Notes: generated from the letters alone by a model not told the origin. A stretch of 64,000 nucleotides of DNA from Butyriboletus loyo (GCA_038093515.1 JBBPSI010000018.1:176858-240857); one strand, 5' to 3'; positions 36,301-49,478 are shown, counted from the first letter of the stretch. Made by a program: numbers and translations.

Positions 36301-36373
36301 GTTGTACCGCAGCCTGGACACGTAGCCGGCCAAGAGAACGTGCTATGGTACGCTGTGTGGGTATCATCTTCAA
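33350..36373 (-). CDS. 3-methylcrotonyl-CoA carboxylase alpha (biotin-carrying) subunit
   Basis: Mitochondrial enzyme of leucine breakdown; the alpha subunit carboxylates biotin. The start at 36373 (or 36367) gives an Arg/Pro-rich targeting peptide. Next come [20 protein letters not shown], split by an intron, then [20 protein letters not shown]. The ATP-grasp region shows [15 protein letters not shown] and [16 protein letters not shown] further exon carries the biotin carboxylase core up to about 34600. The C-terminal exon (34390-33350) begins after the carboxylase core, includes [20 protein letters not shown] and ends with a biotinyl domain, [12 protein letters not shown] and [13 protein letters not shown], where the Lys is the expected biotin site. 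About nine introns. Pyruvate carboxylase is excluded because no transcarboxylase domain follows; acetyl-CoA carboxylase is far larger. The partner beta subunit is not in the window. Confidence 0.88.
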
Positions 36374-36552
36374 TGTCCAGTTGCAACTGAGTTCCGGGTC
36401 AGCCGGCGAGTGGCGATGCAGCCTTGTTCCCTCAGATTGAATCTACTTTTGCTACAAAGTTGTAGTTGTGTGACCTGGGTGGGTGGCAGTGATCGGGGTC
36501 CATTGAATAAGCACGACCTGCCCCGTCACCTTCTCATAGTATCTGCGACTCA
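36374..36552. promoter_or_regulatory. Bidirectional promoter between the MCC alpha and Ssp120-like genes
   Basis: 179 bp between divergent start codons. No specific factor site was recognised. The extent is set by the two start codons only. Confidence 0.4.
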
Positions 36553-37891
36553 ATGCGACCCTTCGCGGCAATATCCCTCCTTTTCGCAGTCCTTGTCGCC
36601 GCGCACGGTGACCACGATGGCGCTGGCGAGAACCCGAAGCTCGCTGGCGCCGACTATGCCATCCGTCACGTACGTCCCCATGCCAATTTAGGGCGAGCAT
36701 CTTCTGACGTCTTCGTCCCCGTACAGATGGCTTCCGAACACCACATGTGTGTATACAATCTCCATTTTCTTCCTTCCGTCAGAGCGGCGCTGAACACGTG
36801 TCTGGATTTGTAGAGATTCGTTCGACCTCGGGAGCTTCTTCCAGCTACACGACCTGAACCGGTGAGACCGCGTAACGCGGCCCGTCTTTTGCATGCGTGG
36901 GCTGATTCCTTTTGGCCGCTCAGTGATGGGATATGGGACCGTGAAGAAATAGAGGCCATTTACGGCGTTCACCACGTCTATTCGCAAAAGAAATCAAAGG
37001 TAGGCCCCTTCCCCTTGTGCAGGTACAAACCTCCGCACCTCACGTCTTCCAGGACGAGATTGAACACCAGAAGAAGGCGGATTACGTCGTCGACACCGTC
37101 CTAAAACTTATGGACAAGAATGGAGACGGAAAGGTGACCCCCGAGGAGTTCGAGGCAGCTGGATTCAAGGGCCTTCCTTCTTTTGACGACATCGGTGCCG
37201 AGGGGCACCACTATGACGTCGAGAGCGGTGCGTCTTTCCCGGAATCCGTGTTCACCCCCGTCGGAAGCGCTCACCAGTCGGCCTTTGCAACTAGAGTTTT
37301 TCCTCCACCACGAAGGTACGTTTTTGGTCGGGTCCCACCGTGCATTTCAAAACCCCCAACTCACCCCCTCATTACACCGTAGAGCAATTCCATTCGACGC
37401 CTGAAACACAAACGGACGAATCGTACCACCACCCCGAAGACATCGAGCATTTTTCCCACCACGAGACCATTGAACTTGTAGAAGCCGAACGCGAGGCCAA
37501 GTTCCAAGGCATCACGGTCGAGGAAGCCTTGCATTCACACGATGAGCCCGTCGCGAAACCAGAGTCGGTACCCAGACCAAAGATAATGAGAGGTGTGCCC
37601 AAGCAAGACCCTGCTGTCAAGTACAAGGATATCGCAAAAGAGACGGAGAACCAGTCCGAATGGGGTACCGGCGAGCAAGGCTACAAGCAGCCCAAGTCGC
37701 CAGTCGAGAAGATGAGGTCCGTATTGTTGTCCGAGTGAGACCGGCGTGTGTTCATCCTTCACCTTGTTTTACAGAAAGAATCTACCATACAAGGTGCGAG
37801 AATATACTCCAGCTGAGCGGGACGTAGATGGACCGCTAACATCTAGGAACGTATGCAGTACAAGTTCCGGCGTAATTGGGGCGACTTCTAA
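36553..37891 (+). CDS. Ssp120/nucleobindin-like secretory EF-hand protein
   Basis: The start at 36553 gives a clear signal peptide (MRPFAAISLLFAVLVAAHGD). After short exons, DGIWDREEIEAIYGVHHVY forms one EF-hand loop region, and LMDKNGDGKVTPEEFEAAGF is a canonical EF-hand (D-N-D-K-E ligands). An acidic, His-rich segment follows (HPEDIEHFSHHETIELVEAE). Two tiny terminal exons give NLPYK and YKFRRNWGDF before the TAA at 37889-37891; this ending fits fungal Ssp120-like proteins and supports the splicing. Ssp120 binds cargo receptors in the early secretory pathway; nucleobindins are the animal counterparts. About six introns. Confidence 0.85.
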
Positions 37892-38157
37892 TCATGCTAT
37901 TCACCCGTCGTTATTTCATGCACTCGCGCTTCCATGTCGTAGTTTGAAACCGCGCATACATCTCTATACCCTCACCTCGCTGTCTCCATGCTTGCATTAT
38001 TGGCTAGCCATTTCTGTCCGCGCTCTCCGTTCTACAAGTTGAATGAAGGATTACATTCCTGTGCAAGTAAACAAAAAAAGGAAACACGAGAAAAGGGGGG
38101 ATAACATGAAGACGTATGTGTAGTCGAATACGAACGATTGTATCAATCTGTCAACGG

Positions 38158-41100
38158 TCATCGGCCATCGAACATATCCTCCAACAACCCTTGTTCCACA
38201 GCTTCCCAGTCGATATTCCCCCCGCTGGCATACACGCTCTCGTACGTAGAGATGCTCACATGAGAGAAGAAAGGTCTCAGATCGCGAACAGAGTCGATCT
38301 GTCGCAATGTGTTCAACATGGGCCGCCGCATCGAGTGCGTCTCTGCGGTCGACAGGAGGCTAACGGAAGCAGCAATGGATGGAAATGCGATATGGCCATT
38401 CTTTGATCGTGAACGCTCCTACAAAAAGCAACATGGTGAATCTTCGACAAGAGGGGAAAAAAAAATCGGTGTGTGCGATTGGATAAAACTCACCCGAGTA
38501 TCCGGGATGGGAAGGCTGCCAACGATTTCTGCAAGTTGGTCGAACATGGCTTCGGAATTCCATTCATCTGGGCGGAACACGGCGTCAACTGTGTCGGTTA
38601 CGAACATCCACTGGTGTCTGAGGTGTGTCAGCGGATTCGAGGTATCTAAGAAGTGCACAAGGCATACATTTGGAACTCGGGAGTTTGAAGAGTGAGGAGC
38701 AGATCGAGGCACTTGCTCGCAGAGAGGATCAGAGGGAGTTCTTCGGATTCGTCAGCAGGCACGGTCACAATGATTTGTTCGAAAATCCGATACTGTAGAT
38801 TTGGTGAATGAAAGGTTTCGAAAAGTAAAAAGTGGAATACTTGCCAGTTCGGTCAAAATGACCGGCCAGAAACTGGTCAAGTTATGCGGCGAGAGGCGGC
38901 AGAGTAGCACACGGATGCACAAGAATACCTCGCTCTGTACCAAAGGTGAGGGAACGTTACGTAGAGTATCAGCCAATTTCTCCTGTACGCTGGGTAACTG
39001 AGTCAAGAAATGATTCTTCTCCCCGACGAACAGGACGAGTGACAGCCGTCGTAAATTGAGAGACCGAACCAACATCTCGTTCTCCCGGTTGACGAAGATG
39101 TTGGTAGATGGCGCGGTAGCAATACGACCTAGAAGGGCTCAGCGAGAATGCGAAAAGGTGAAGGCACCAAACATACCTAGCAGCTCGCCAAACGACATCT
39201 TGTCTGAGTCAAACAGGGCTTTGATAATTGGTTTCCATTTGAGAACAACTGCAGAATTAGATTGAAACAACCGACTATCATATAGGATATCGGAAACCGG
39301 TGTGCGCCAAACCTTGAGCGCAGGAGGCAGCTTGGTGAGTTCTGCTATAATATCGACTACGATGTTGTCCAAATCCAATGGGCTGAGTGCGAGTCAGATA
39401 TTGCCGCCAGGTTGAGGAAGGATGGTTTACCGCGACTTTGCTTTCAGAGCTGGGTTGATAATATAGTACACGATGTTACTGCAGGCGCTCACTACTCTGT
39501 CGTTATCCATGAGGAATTTCCTCAAGTTAGGAACCACAATAATCGCAACAAAATCGATAATCTGTTCAGACATAAGCACCCTACATTAAATTATTGCCAA
39601 CGCGTGCCCTTACCTGAGACGGTAGCTCGCTTCCCCATATCAGCTTGGGATTGTCTTGCAGAGACACCGCGCTAGAGTTGGCTTTCTCATTTATCTTCAC
39701 ATCTGCAACTGGGAGCATTGCCTCAGTAAACGGAATACCTCACTGTTGAGTTTTTCTCACCTCCACGAGGTGCCGGTGATGATCTACCGTTAATCAAAGA
39801 CTCCTTCGTCGTACGTCTTATCCAACTCGAAGGCTCTGTGGTCCGGCCGACAAAAGTCACGCATGCATCGAGGAGCTTTGCAAACGTTTCTTGGAGGTCT
39901 TTCTTGATTCGTTTGTCATCCATGGCCGTGGTCTGAGTGACTTTATCACCTAGTACGCAAAGACACCTGTGGAACTCCCGTAAATCGTTGATCGGTCAAC
40001 GGGATGCCCTTCCTACCTGAGAGTCAGATAGACTTGCGCGCGGAACTCCCTAATGTTGGAAGAAATGTCCTTCGCCAGCTGCATGAACCTCCCCCACACC
40101 TGAAGAGCCAGAGGTCCCTCCAACCGTGATAGGTATTGCTCTAGGAACTTGAATAGCATGACATCAGACCTGCAAGTGAGCTCATTAGTTTTTTATAACA
40201 TACTTGTCAACTACACTTACACATCAGGGTTCATATATCTCCGACTTCGCTCTGAACCACCGGACAACCGGATCGCTATGCTCTCGCATATCATATGCAC
40301 AGCAGAGTGAGCGCTGGCGATGAGAATGTCGACCAGCTCGAATGCGGCACTTTCGGCTGGATTGGATTCCCTAGAGTGAATGGTGACATCGCGATCCCAA
40401 CAACTGACCACTCCCTCCAGAACTTCCGAAGGATAGGCCCGGAAGAGATATTCCAGCACCCTCCGACAACGGCCTCGCGTTCGACTATATATCATCGCTA
40501 GCGAATCGTCTTCGGGACGCGTCAAGCTTGGGCTGGTCCAGATGAAATTAACCCATATCGCAAACAAAATGCGAACACCGTCATTGAGTGAACGGAAGCC
40601 AGGAGAGCGAACCTGCACGAATAAGATAGAACCCAACTATCCAAATGAGATAGACTCACTGTAGTCTGGTCTTCCAAAGACGATGTGGGTTCGCCAGTAA
40701 ACACATTCGAGACATAGCCAAGAATGCCACTACTTTCACCACCTGTCTTTTCTTGCGTTGGAGTTTCCTCGTCCTGTTGCGCCACTTCGGGATAGTTCGC
40801 TAAGCCCAAGACAAGTAGTCGCTCCAAAGTGTTGAGCAGCATAACGAACTCTGCATCGGTCGCAACGCCCCTGATTGCACTCAACGAACCCGGCTGATTG
40901 GCTCGAACGGCATCGTTCAAGAATGATCGAAGTTGACGACAGACACAATCAACCAAAGAAGGGATCATTCCTTGAAGTGCTGGTTGGAACTGCGGAATAG
41001 CCATGAGCACGAAGTCAAGCCAATGTTGTAGTACAGGCCGATTGTGAGGCATGGCAATTCCATCCGTCAGTGTGTGCGTCAAAAGGGAGTTAACTGTGTA

Positions 41101-44100
41101 CGCTTTCTTTCCAGATATATGGGAACCTTCAGAGCTGCCTTGCTCTTCAGCGTTCGCTTGAGCGATGTGGGTTGTGGAGGCTGAGATCAACGAATGAAGA
41201 ATGCGGAGGAGTTTGTTCTGGAGGTCAAGGCGCTTCAGATGAACGAAGAAGTACAATTTTCCGATGATAATAGGCTCTAGTGTCTCGAGAGTAAGATGAT
41301 CGACCTCTCCACGAGCGACGATAGCTTGCAAGATATCAACAGATGTCGACTGAATCCTAACGTTTAAAGGCTCCATTGTCGGTGCGTTCTGCTCTTTCGG
41401 CTCTGACTGAATGAAACTACACAAAGATGAGAAGATATTCAAGGGGAGTCGCAACGAGGATGCGCATACCGTGACAATAGTTCGATCAATATGTCCAAAA
41501 AACTGGCGTCCGGGTCAAAGAGTGCTGAATGAGCGATAAGTATACTAAAAAAACTCGGAGAAGGAGAGATAATTACCTATTTCTATTCTCTGCGCCAGTG
41601 GCTGGTATTGAATTCGCTTGATCGGGGCACTTCGGGCAGTTTTTGCGAATCCTTGCCCACCAAATTGGACAATGGAACGTAGGATCTCGAGGAGGTGGTG
41701 GACATAACGCTGATCAAATTTTTGCTCGTAAATGTACCCCCGAATCTCCTTCCCTCTGATCTTTGTCACAGTAGGCTTTCGTCGAATCTTAGGATCAAGT
41801 AGGTCGTAGAGAAGTGGCTCCAGTACACTGTAGGATCCGCATTGTCAACATCGTCCACGGAAACCAGTATTCGTGTGTATACCGTATGTAAGACCGGAGG
41901 CTGCATCTCATCCAAGTCTCGCCAATTCGGCGTGAGGTATGACAATCGTGCTTCAGTGTTTCCAGAACAATCATCAAAGGAACTTTTAAACGGAACCCAG
42001 GCAAACAATCATCATCTGTATGCGATCAATTTCACTGTGTCCTACTGCTTGTCCAAAGTTGAACTCACCCGTTAATCTCCAAAGCACACCAAACGCTTCA
42101 AAAGCGTCGTGAACAATACGAGGTTCTGGAGAACTCATACTTTGAGCGATAATAGACTCCACGAAATGGTGACCAGTGGACGACTCCAATGTCCACACCA
42201 GACTGACAGCACGAACATGAAAAATTGCCCAGTCTTGATGAAGAAACCTGAAGAGCTACAAACATAGTCGGTCAAGATGCCCCCCGAGAGCTGACGACAG
42301 AATATGGCCGACCTTCTTCACCATCCGACTGACCAGTTGTCTTTGGTCGGGGATGAGCTTTGGGACAAGTTTAGACGACCGCTGGAGTGACATGAGAATA
42401 GAGGTGCAGCTATCCACCAGATTGAAATCGATGTTCTGAAAATGAAGCTGAGCCTACTATGTGAAACAAGCGAGGATATTCTGACCTCAACATCCAGACT
42501 ATCTAAAACGTCGCTAGCCCATGTTGAAGGATGCCAAGAGATCTCGAATGGTGCGTCGGAAACGTTTTCAGCAAACTCGACGAGTTTTCCTAGCAACGAC
42601 AGAGCACGCGAGTATGATGTCCTCAGAGATGAACTGACATCTCGTTGTCGAACTGCAACCTGCGCACAAATTTGACTGAATGCAAAGGAATGCTCAACAA
42701 CAAAAACTAAAGGCGTGGTCGAATGATTACGGGAGATGGAAGTGGGGACATCAAGGCTATAGAGTGCCGAACAAAATGCTAAGGAGCTGAGCGTCGGTTG
42801 TTGTGATGAATCTGCTAGCCTTGGACGTTGCTGCAGAGCTTCTGGCGAAAGGTGGCGTAATATCTCATCTTGAAGTATGAAACATTCCCGCACCACGGGT
42901 AAGACAACGCGGGACGAGTCCGCCTGGATGTAAACCTGGTCCGGGTTAGATATGCCAAGCTGAAATAGTCTAAAGCTCTCACAAGTAGTGCCTCCATCAA
43001 AGCAGCAAAAATCACAGGTAGATGAATGTTTTTCACTTCGTCGTCTTGCACGGGAAGAGAACGAAGAAGGAATAGTGTGAGATTGATGGCCTAACAAACA
43101 CTGTATAAGTGAAAAAGCACGAGTGCACCCCTTTAGCACACCTCTAGTTGATGTTCACTGGAGTTGATAGCGTTTAATATGCTTTTGAGCAAATGTTTCC
43201 AAAGTATGCTGGGCTCCGCAGCCTCCAGCAAGGTACTTGCGGTCATAGTAATCTGCAAAATGTAAACCGTCAACAGAAATAAATGAAGCATCAGAAAAAC
43301 CATACATCTTCTCTCATCTCTGATTCGGCTGTCAGGTGCTGGCGGAGGGCTTTGAGGGCATCGTATATCAGGGCTTCAGTAAGCGGAGAGCCGATCTCCC
43401 ACTTGTCGAGGAGGGAAATGAAGATCTTGAAAGGGCGTGACTCAGAGTACTCTCCAGAGGGGTTGAACATCTCGCTCTAGTGGAACAAGTCAGAGGTGCC
43501 CAAAACGAAGCTGAACTCTCACTTTCAGCGTAGAGCTCAAAAGCTGTAATGCGTACTGCCGAAGATATGCAGACTGAACCTCGCTCTTCTCATCAGGCCC
43601 CAATAACCATGTGTACAACCGTCTGTTCAACGACAAGTCGCGCCTCAGGACGACACCAACGGCTGCCTTCATGAGTATTGCAGCATCTTCAGGCTGCGCT
43701 CGTTTCATGGCTGCGCTATCAACACGCATTGTCTGTAGTAACATATCCAAGGCACTCCTGCGAACCAAAAGGTTATCGTCTTCCAGTGCAGCCGCAAAAG
43801 CTCTGATCATCAAGCCGATGTCACGCCCGACAATTGCAGTGATGTCTGAAACGATTATAGCAACAGAAAAGCGTCATACTCAGCTTTTGCTCACCTTCGT
43901 CGGCGTGTAGCTGGGGAAGACGTCGCGACAAAAAGTTGAGCGCCGTACCTCGAGCGGACGGCATTGTGATCATGACGAGCCAAAGGTTCTGCATGAAGAA
44001 CACCGGTGATACCGTCCCAGATAATCGGTCCAAAAGACCTAAGACCTAACTCATGATCCAGTCATACAATGCATAGATTAGAGTGTGTGTTCATACCTTG

Positions 44101-44895
44101 TCAAAAAATTCACCTGTTTCCTCCTCGAGTCCAGGAAGTAGAGCGAGAATGAATGACTTCATCACAGGCCGCAGATCATGTTGGAGTGGTAGATAATATG
44201 TGTCGTAGATGTTAAGCAGGGTGGGCTGGCCAATCTGTAGTGAGATGGAGGGCACATGGAAGCAGAAAATTTTCATCAAACCTTTACTGACGTGGACGCA
44301 TACTCGAAAAATGGAAACAACCCTGAGGACCAGAGCGGAAGGTCGCGTTTCAGACCTTCGGTCTAACATCTCATTAAGATACGGGGCTGTCTGCATGGCA
44401 AGTTACTCACTCCGAGGACCGAAAGGATGTGGATATATACGTCGAGGGCTCGTTGATGCACCCCAGTCGGCAAGGCGGGGTTCAAGCACTGGGAGAGGCG
44501 TTTGGCTACAATAAGTTTGTAGGGGATCTCCTTGAACTGGAGGTAAGATTGGAATGTCTAGACCAAGCAATGAGTCATCGAGACCTATTATCTGCCTACG
44601 TGCGCACCTTGAGTAGTTGTTTCAAGAATGCTATACAATCCGCCCACTCATGCACGTTGTCGAAGGCATTCAAGCACTTCTCGACTTGTTGTGTGTACTT
44701 TTTAAACTTGGGGTCGGAGGAGAACAAGTGCTGGGCCGCTGCTACTTGGAGGTCACTCCTACCAATAGTCCGCTTAAGCTACTAGAAGAGAGGCTCACCC
44801 CGTTGACCGGTTTTGGTGGATGGCTGAGCGAATCCCTTTCCGCCAGCGTGTGACCTGGCATCAGCTTCCTTTACAGCGGGGGTCTTCGCAGACAT
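38158..44895 (-). CDS. dop1: Dop1/Dopey, giant endosome-Golgi trafficking protein
   Basis: The largest gene in the window. It starts at 44895 with MSAKTPAVKEADARSHAGGK. The next exons carry the Dopey N-terminal domain: VEKCLNAFDNVHEWA appears in scattered form near 44640, and the region near 44440-44510 encodes the GVHQRALDVYIHILS block. Middle exons are helical repeats with few database-like motifs. The C-terminal part contains the hallmark NLRRLSLVLFVGEKNHFLTQ then VQSEVFLCIRVLLCRLSPHN and LTSFWPVILTEL. The last exon ends GLLEDMFDGR at the TGA 38158-38160. More than 25 short introns are implied. Dop1 works with Mon2 and the flippase Neo1 in recycling from endosomes to Golgi. The two ends are certain; many middle exon borders are not. 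Confidence 0.9.
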
Positions 44896-45042
44896 TGTGC
44901 CTCAGACGAAGCAGATCACACAGACTTTTCAGCGAAGCTAACCAAGGGGAGCTGTCGACCTGCACTTGCACGAGAGCTGCGAGTTAGTTTGCTCGATTTG
45001 GCAGTCGTCACGAGTGACAGCCGTGACAGAACGTTAAATCAA

Positions 45043-46824
45043 CTAACTACATAATAACCTTTGAAACAAAAACACGCCCTCCTCGTCCCATCCCATTCCC
45101 TTCACCCCGTTCCACCACTCCTTTGCCTCCAACATCGCCCTGTCCTGCGTTTGTAGCCTCCCCACACTCAGCCATGTCCCTTCTGCACACTTCACAACCA
45201 ATGAGCCCGTCTTGCTTGAGTAATAAGCCGTTCCTGGAGATTCGGTATCGCGGGATGTCGGAGGTGCCACAGGCAGAAGCTCAGTTGACATCACTTGCAG
45301 ATCTGCGATCGCCACTCCTCGTCCATCAGGTAGAGCTGTTGCCGCCGTGAGACTACGTTGATGTCCGATGGCGCGTTCCAGTCGGGTGATCACATGGGCC
45401 GTTTGAGATGCAAAGTGGACGGCCGAATCTCTGGCGGTGATGGGAGGGGCATGAGAGGTGGTTAATGTCGCTGCTTCCTGAGGGCTGCTTTGAGCCTAAC
45501 ATCGCCAGTTTCATGAGCTCAACACCAGCGTGTGCACAAAGCAAAGCAAAATCTCACTCTTCCCGAGAGCATGTCACGTAGGACTTTGACCAGAAGCTCT
45601 CCGCCCGATCTAGCAAGAGTGTCCTGCATATGGAGGAAATTGACACCATCCGGTACGTGCTTTCAAGGTATATGCTGTAACGCTATCAACTTGGCTGCGG
45701 GGACCACTAAACTACTCACCATTCGTTCAACGGCCCAGATACCACCTGCATCCACTGGCTTGCCTGCTCTCCGACTGACCTCGCCCATCTCAATGACACA
45801 CACACCCGTTTCTCGTTCACCAGCCATCAACGCGCGCTGGATTGGTGCAGGTCCACGGTATGCCGGAAGCAGACTCGGGTGGACATTCAACAGTTGGGTA
45901 CCGGGAAAAAGACGAAGAAAAGACCCAGGCAGGATACGACCGAAGGAAGCTGTAACGAGAAGGTGTGAACCGTTTTGGAAGGCTGAACTGTCGGGGGGTG
46001 GAGTAAAGGGTGGCGGGGGCTGTTATAAGAGAAAAACCACTGTTACGCACGCGTCCGCGATGCACAGAAGCAACGAACTTACAAGCCACTTTCTGAACGC
46101 AACCTTATCTTCCGGTATTGTATGTACTGGTACACCCAGCGTTTCTCCGACCGTCTTGAGCGGTGCTGTGATTGGTAAAGCACGAGACTGCCACGAAATA
46201 TAGGGAAACCAGACCTACACATATCTAATCGCGAACCTCTGCGGCCAGTCTTGACGTCGGGGTTCGTGACTATGTGGAGACTTTCCCAGACATCTGTTTA
46301 TACGGAATGTCAGCTGGATCCCTGCCTCAACTCCTAGGTGTGATGTATAAGAGACGCGAACTGCGTAATTTCAGTCGTCCAGCATTCAGAATGAACGACT
46401 CTTGGATCTGCCTGCCAAGGACTGGACTCCATGCACAACGAACCACGTTTTACGCGTCTCCGACGTGTTTGGACTTTTTGAAAAACTCACCTTTCGCGTT
46501 GTGAATTTCTTTGAATACCGCACACGAAAACAAGTCGCGTCCACAAAAAAGGACAGTGAATGGGTCTCTGACGAATGGTTGCACATTTGGAGGGGAGGAG
46601 GTTGGATGTGCAACTACGCTGAAGTTGCGTCGGGCGCCGAAAGACTGGAAAGCTCGCTTTTGCGCTTGTTTTGCAGTGCATCGAGAGAGCGTATTCGCTA
46701 CTGTTTTGGCGGAGGATTGCCGACGTGCTCTCTTGCTTGATACATTGAAGCACGGACCAGAAAGGCTGAGAAACTGGCGAAGCGGGGTGAAAGCTGGATA
46801 CCTAAGATCATGGTGAAGTGGCAT
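45043..46824 (-). CDS. fmt1: Mitochondrial methionyl-tRNA formyltransferase
   Basis: Formylates initiator Met-tRNA for mitochondrial translation. The start at 46824 gives a basic leader (RQFLSLSGPCFNVSSKRARR) suited to mitochondrial import, then PFTVLFCGRDLFSCAVFKEI, the beginning of the formyltransferase fold. The catalytic segment reads LLNVHPSLLPAYRGPAPIQR with the expected Asn and His, followed by GERETGVCVIEMGE and DAGGIW, with the catalytic Asp. The C-terminal tRNA-binding part is shorter and less conserved. The last exon ends FLFQRLLCS at 45043. About six introns. It lies head-to-tail upstream of dop1 with 147 bp between the fmt1 stop codon and the dop1 start. Confidence 0.88.
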
Positions 46825-47021
46825 GTCCAGTCGGCGACTGCCTGCTTATAATTAGTAGGTTTCTCAGAGACTAGTAGGCGACACAGCGTGCGTTGCTCAA
46901 ATACTCGGTAGGTCGGTTAAGGAAGACGACTGCAGGGAAGTAATCAAGAATATGATAATCGTGCATACTAAAGTCAATAATGTACAGGTGGAAGTGAAAA
47001 CAACGAATACAAAGGTCGTGT

Positions 47022-48194
47022 CTATGACACAGTAGATACACTAGGTGGCTCCGGGGCAACCATTTCAGACTCATCACCGGCTTCTGACGCAGGACCAGTT
47101 ATGATATTGCGCATCTTCGTGGGTGCCTTAGGGGTGTGTAGCTCTGGTACTATAGATCCTGAACGAGAGGGTGCTGCTGATATCCCTGCGGAACCACGAA
47201 CCGCTTTGGACTTGCCAACCTTGCCTATTGCTGGCGCCGATATAGAAATGACTGACTTCGGAATGGCAATCTTGTCCGAATCTGCAACTCTCGCGGTGGT
47301 AGTTGCTGAAGCCGTCGCCACGGTATTCGCGAAGTCCGACTCCTTGTCACCGACCCATGAGCGAGCAAACCAACGACCCCCCGCAATGCCTCGGATCTCG
47401 CGGTTTGCAATTCTCCACTGACGAACTTTAGCACCGCTTCGATCCAAAGGTTGCACAGGCGCAAACCCTGTTCCGATTTTCGGGGGTGGCTGGACCGGGA
47501 AAGGTTTCGAAGGGAGGGGATATACTGGTAAGGGGAGCGATGCACTCTCTTCTGGTTGCTCGGGAACAACAGGAGGAGGAGGCTCAGCCTCCTCAGGTTC
47601 GGGTGATGCGCCGCGCGAAATGGGGAATGGTGATGATGGGGCTGTGATTGTGTGCGCTGGGAATGTTTTGAGTAGATAGCAGTTACGGTCACGACCTTTG
47701 CTTACTTTCACTCATCGCAGCGTCCTCTGTAGGAGGGACTGCAAGCGCCCTGGTTCCTCTGCGGGCGGGATCTATAAGACCTGTTTTCTAGAAAGTTGAA
47801 CAGCAACATACTTTGGGGGTACTTTGATTTTGGGCTTAGGCGCTGCTGCAGTTTTGCGTGGTGCTGCCTTCTTCTTAGGTGGTGGTTTCTGGGGCAGAGC
47901 AGCTGCGCTGACACTCTGCACTTCCACCTTCGCTCTCTTGTCGCCGACCAACAACTTGACTCTGAACTTTGAGCCCCGGGGCGGTGGTGTAGGCTCCTCG
48001 CGCAGAGTGGATATTTGGGGGGCATCCATGTCAATGTCGTCGTCCATGGGGACCGCTTCGCAGCGTTGTTCGGGTGGACTGGAACGGAGAAGCGGGACCA
48101 ATGCGAGTCTTCGAAAATTTGAAACTACGTGACCAACCAACTCACAGCCAGTGATTCCATACCTCCACATTCCACACTCCACGTAGGCCGCCAT
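47022..48194 (-). CDS. Hypothetical nuclear protein, possibly INO80 subunit Ies4
   Basis: A first block near 48047 reads MDDDIDMDAPQISTLREEPT and GSKFRVKLLVGDKRAKVEV, followed by a Lys/Pro/Ala-rich basic stretch. The second half (47711-47022) is Pro/Glu/Ser-rich with one conserved-looking island, KVRQWRIANREIRGIAGGRW followed by FARSWVG, and ends SVSTVS. A short Lys-rich N-terminal part plus a tryptophan-containing C-terminal island is how I remember fungal Ies4 of the INO80 remodeller, but the match is weak. Splicing of the 5' end (48194 or an internal ATG at about 48047) is uncertain; a 36-nt intron would be unusually short. Other low-complexity nuclear proteins remain possible. Confidence 0.45.
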
Positions 48195-48701
48195 TTCGCG
48201 AGTCTTTTTTTCTCACACGGGCGGTGGGCGTGGTCAAGTTGATTATGAAGTCTGTCACACCTTGCATCTTGACAACATGAACGAATGGTTGTAGTTATCG
48301 GAGGATCTCGTGGCTTGCGGATATTGCAGATTGCCACGCTTGCTCGAGCTCACGCGCTTACCATGCAGATGAGTTGACGCAGTCTAACCCATAGCTGGAA
48401 CGACTTGCAAGGGTTCCTTGCTTGATTATCCCTAGACATTACTGTCAATCTGCTCTGGCTGTTGTAGAACTTGTCTGTGTCTGAGCGAAAGGTCGAGTAA
48501 AGTTCCGGCATTGGGTTAGTCAGCGAGGAAACACCGACTTGCTCCGCCAACCTCCAACTTGACCGAAACTCGAGTGATAGGTAAGTCGGTTCACACAAGT
48601 TTTGGCTACTAGAAGGTGCTGATTTTCAGTTAGCCGTTCAGTGCTGTAATCGTCCCTCTTTCTTCCAACACTCCTCATAGACGCATCCTTCCGAGTTTGT
48701 C
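48195..48701. other. Intergenic region, divergent promoters
   Basis: 507 bp between the divergent Ies4-like gene and ATP synthase e gene. ORF 48350-48598 (-) lacks coding character. The stretch before 48702 is pyrimidine-rich (CTTTCTTCC near 48657), typical of fungal promoters close to the transcription start. Confidence 0.45.
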
Positions 48702-49161
48702 ATGTCGTCGACTTTGAACGTAAGTAGTGCTCTATGAACCAGTTCCGAGCACTGGTTAATATCCTGGCTTCATGCATAACTTGCTACAGGTTGCCCGTTA
48801 TACAGCCTTGGCGTCGGGCATCTTCTACGGCATCTACCACCACCGTTCATTGCAAAAAGCTCACGACCAAGAAAAGGAGCACCGCGCGATTTACCGCCGT
48901 GAACAACTTATAGCACAGGCCAAGGATGCATGGCGTCAAAAGAAAGATAGCGCCAAGGGTGACGGTGGTGAGTCGTACTTTCAGTTGTTAGCGTCGTGAC
49001 GTTGTCTTTTCTACCCAAACGGTTGGGAGTTCCTGTCTACGCTGTTTTCTCTTGCTTTTCGCACTTCTGACCACGTTTGTACTACAGTGATTACAGACCC
49101 AGAGGATCCACGGTTTGACTTGGAGAAACTTTTTGTTAAATGGGAAAAGGAGCATCAATAG
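48702..49161 (+). CDS. atp21: ATP synthase subunit e, mitochondrial (Atp21/Tim11)
   Basis: Small inner-membrane subunit that drives dimerisation of F1Fo ATP synthase and cristae shaping. Three exons give 89 residues: MSSTLN, then VARYTALASGIFYGIYHHRS and a charged coiled-coil stretch ending KKDSAKGDG, then VITDPEDPRFDLEKLFVKWE. The single membrane helix carries the diagnostic GxxxG motif (GIFYG). Introns run from AAC/GTAAGT at about 48720 to CTACAG at about 48789, and from about 48967 to 49087. Size and topology fit the family. It is a small spliced gene that ORF calling would miss. Confidence 0.88.
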
Positions 49162-49478
49162 ATTTTTTATCTCGTCCGTCTTGTCGTCAATAAACCCTGC
49201 TAGAGCACGCGCTCTCCCTCCCAAGCAAGGTGTTGGCTTGTCGAGAGTCAGATTGCTTGGCCACTTTCCAAATGCACTAGATAGATACTGCCAACAGGTT
49301 GTCACTATTTAAAGTAGCGAGAACGCGTGTAAGCATGTTCATTAGAGTTCGTGAGCGGATGAGCTGCGACTCTTGATCTTGACGCGTCGCGTCCTGACCA
49401 AAAAAGCCACCGCCCATATCTTGCGCTTGCGCCATCACTGGGAAGTTTCAAAGTACATCTGGTGATTTTTTCCCGGAA
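49162..49478. other. Intergenic region upstream of the Hat2/Msi1 gene
   Basis: 317 bp with no gene. It should hold the 3' UTR of the subunit e gene and the promoter of the WD40 gene. Confidence 0.45.

Noticed and set aside
30578..37891. Biosynthetic gene cluster around coq1
   Set aside because: Neighbours are unrelated housekeeping genes; the prenyl synthase is the ubiquinone enzyme.
45532..46203. 223-codon plus-strand ORF
   Set aside because: Antisense to fmt1 exons, which carry clear catalytic motifs; it has no recognisable protein.
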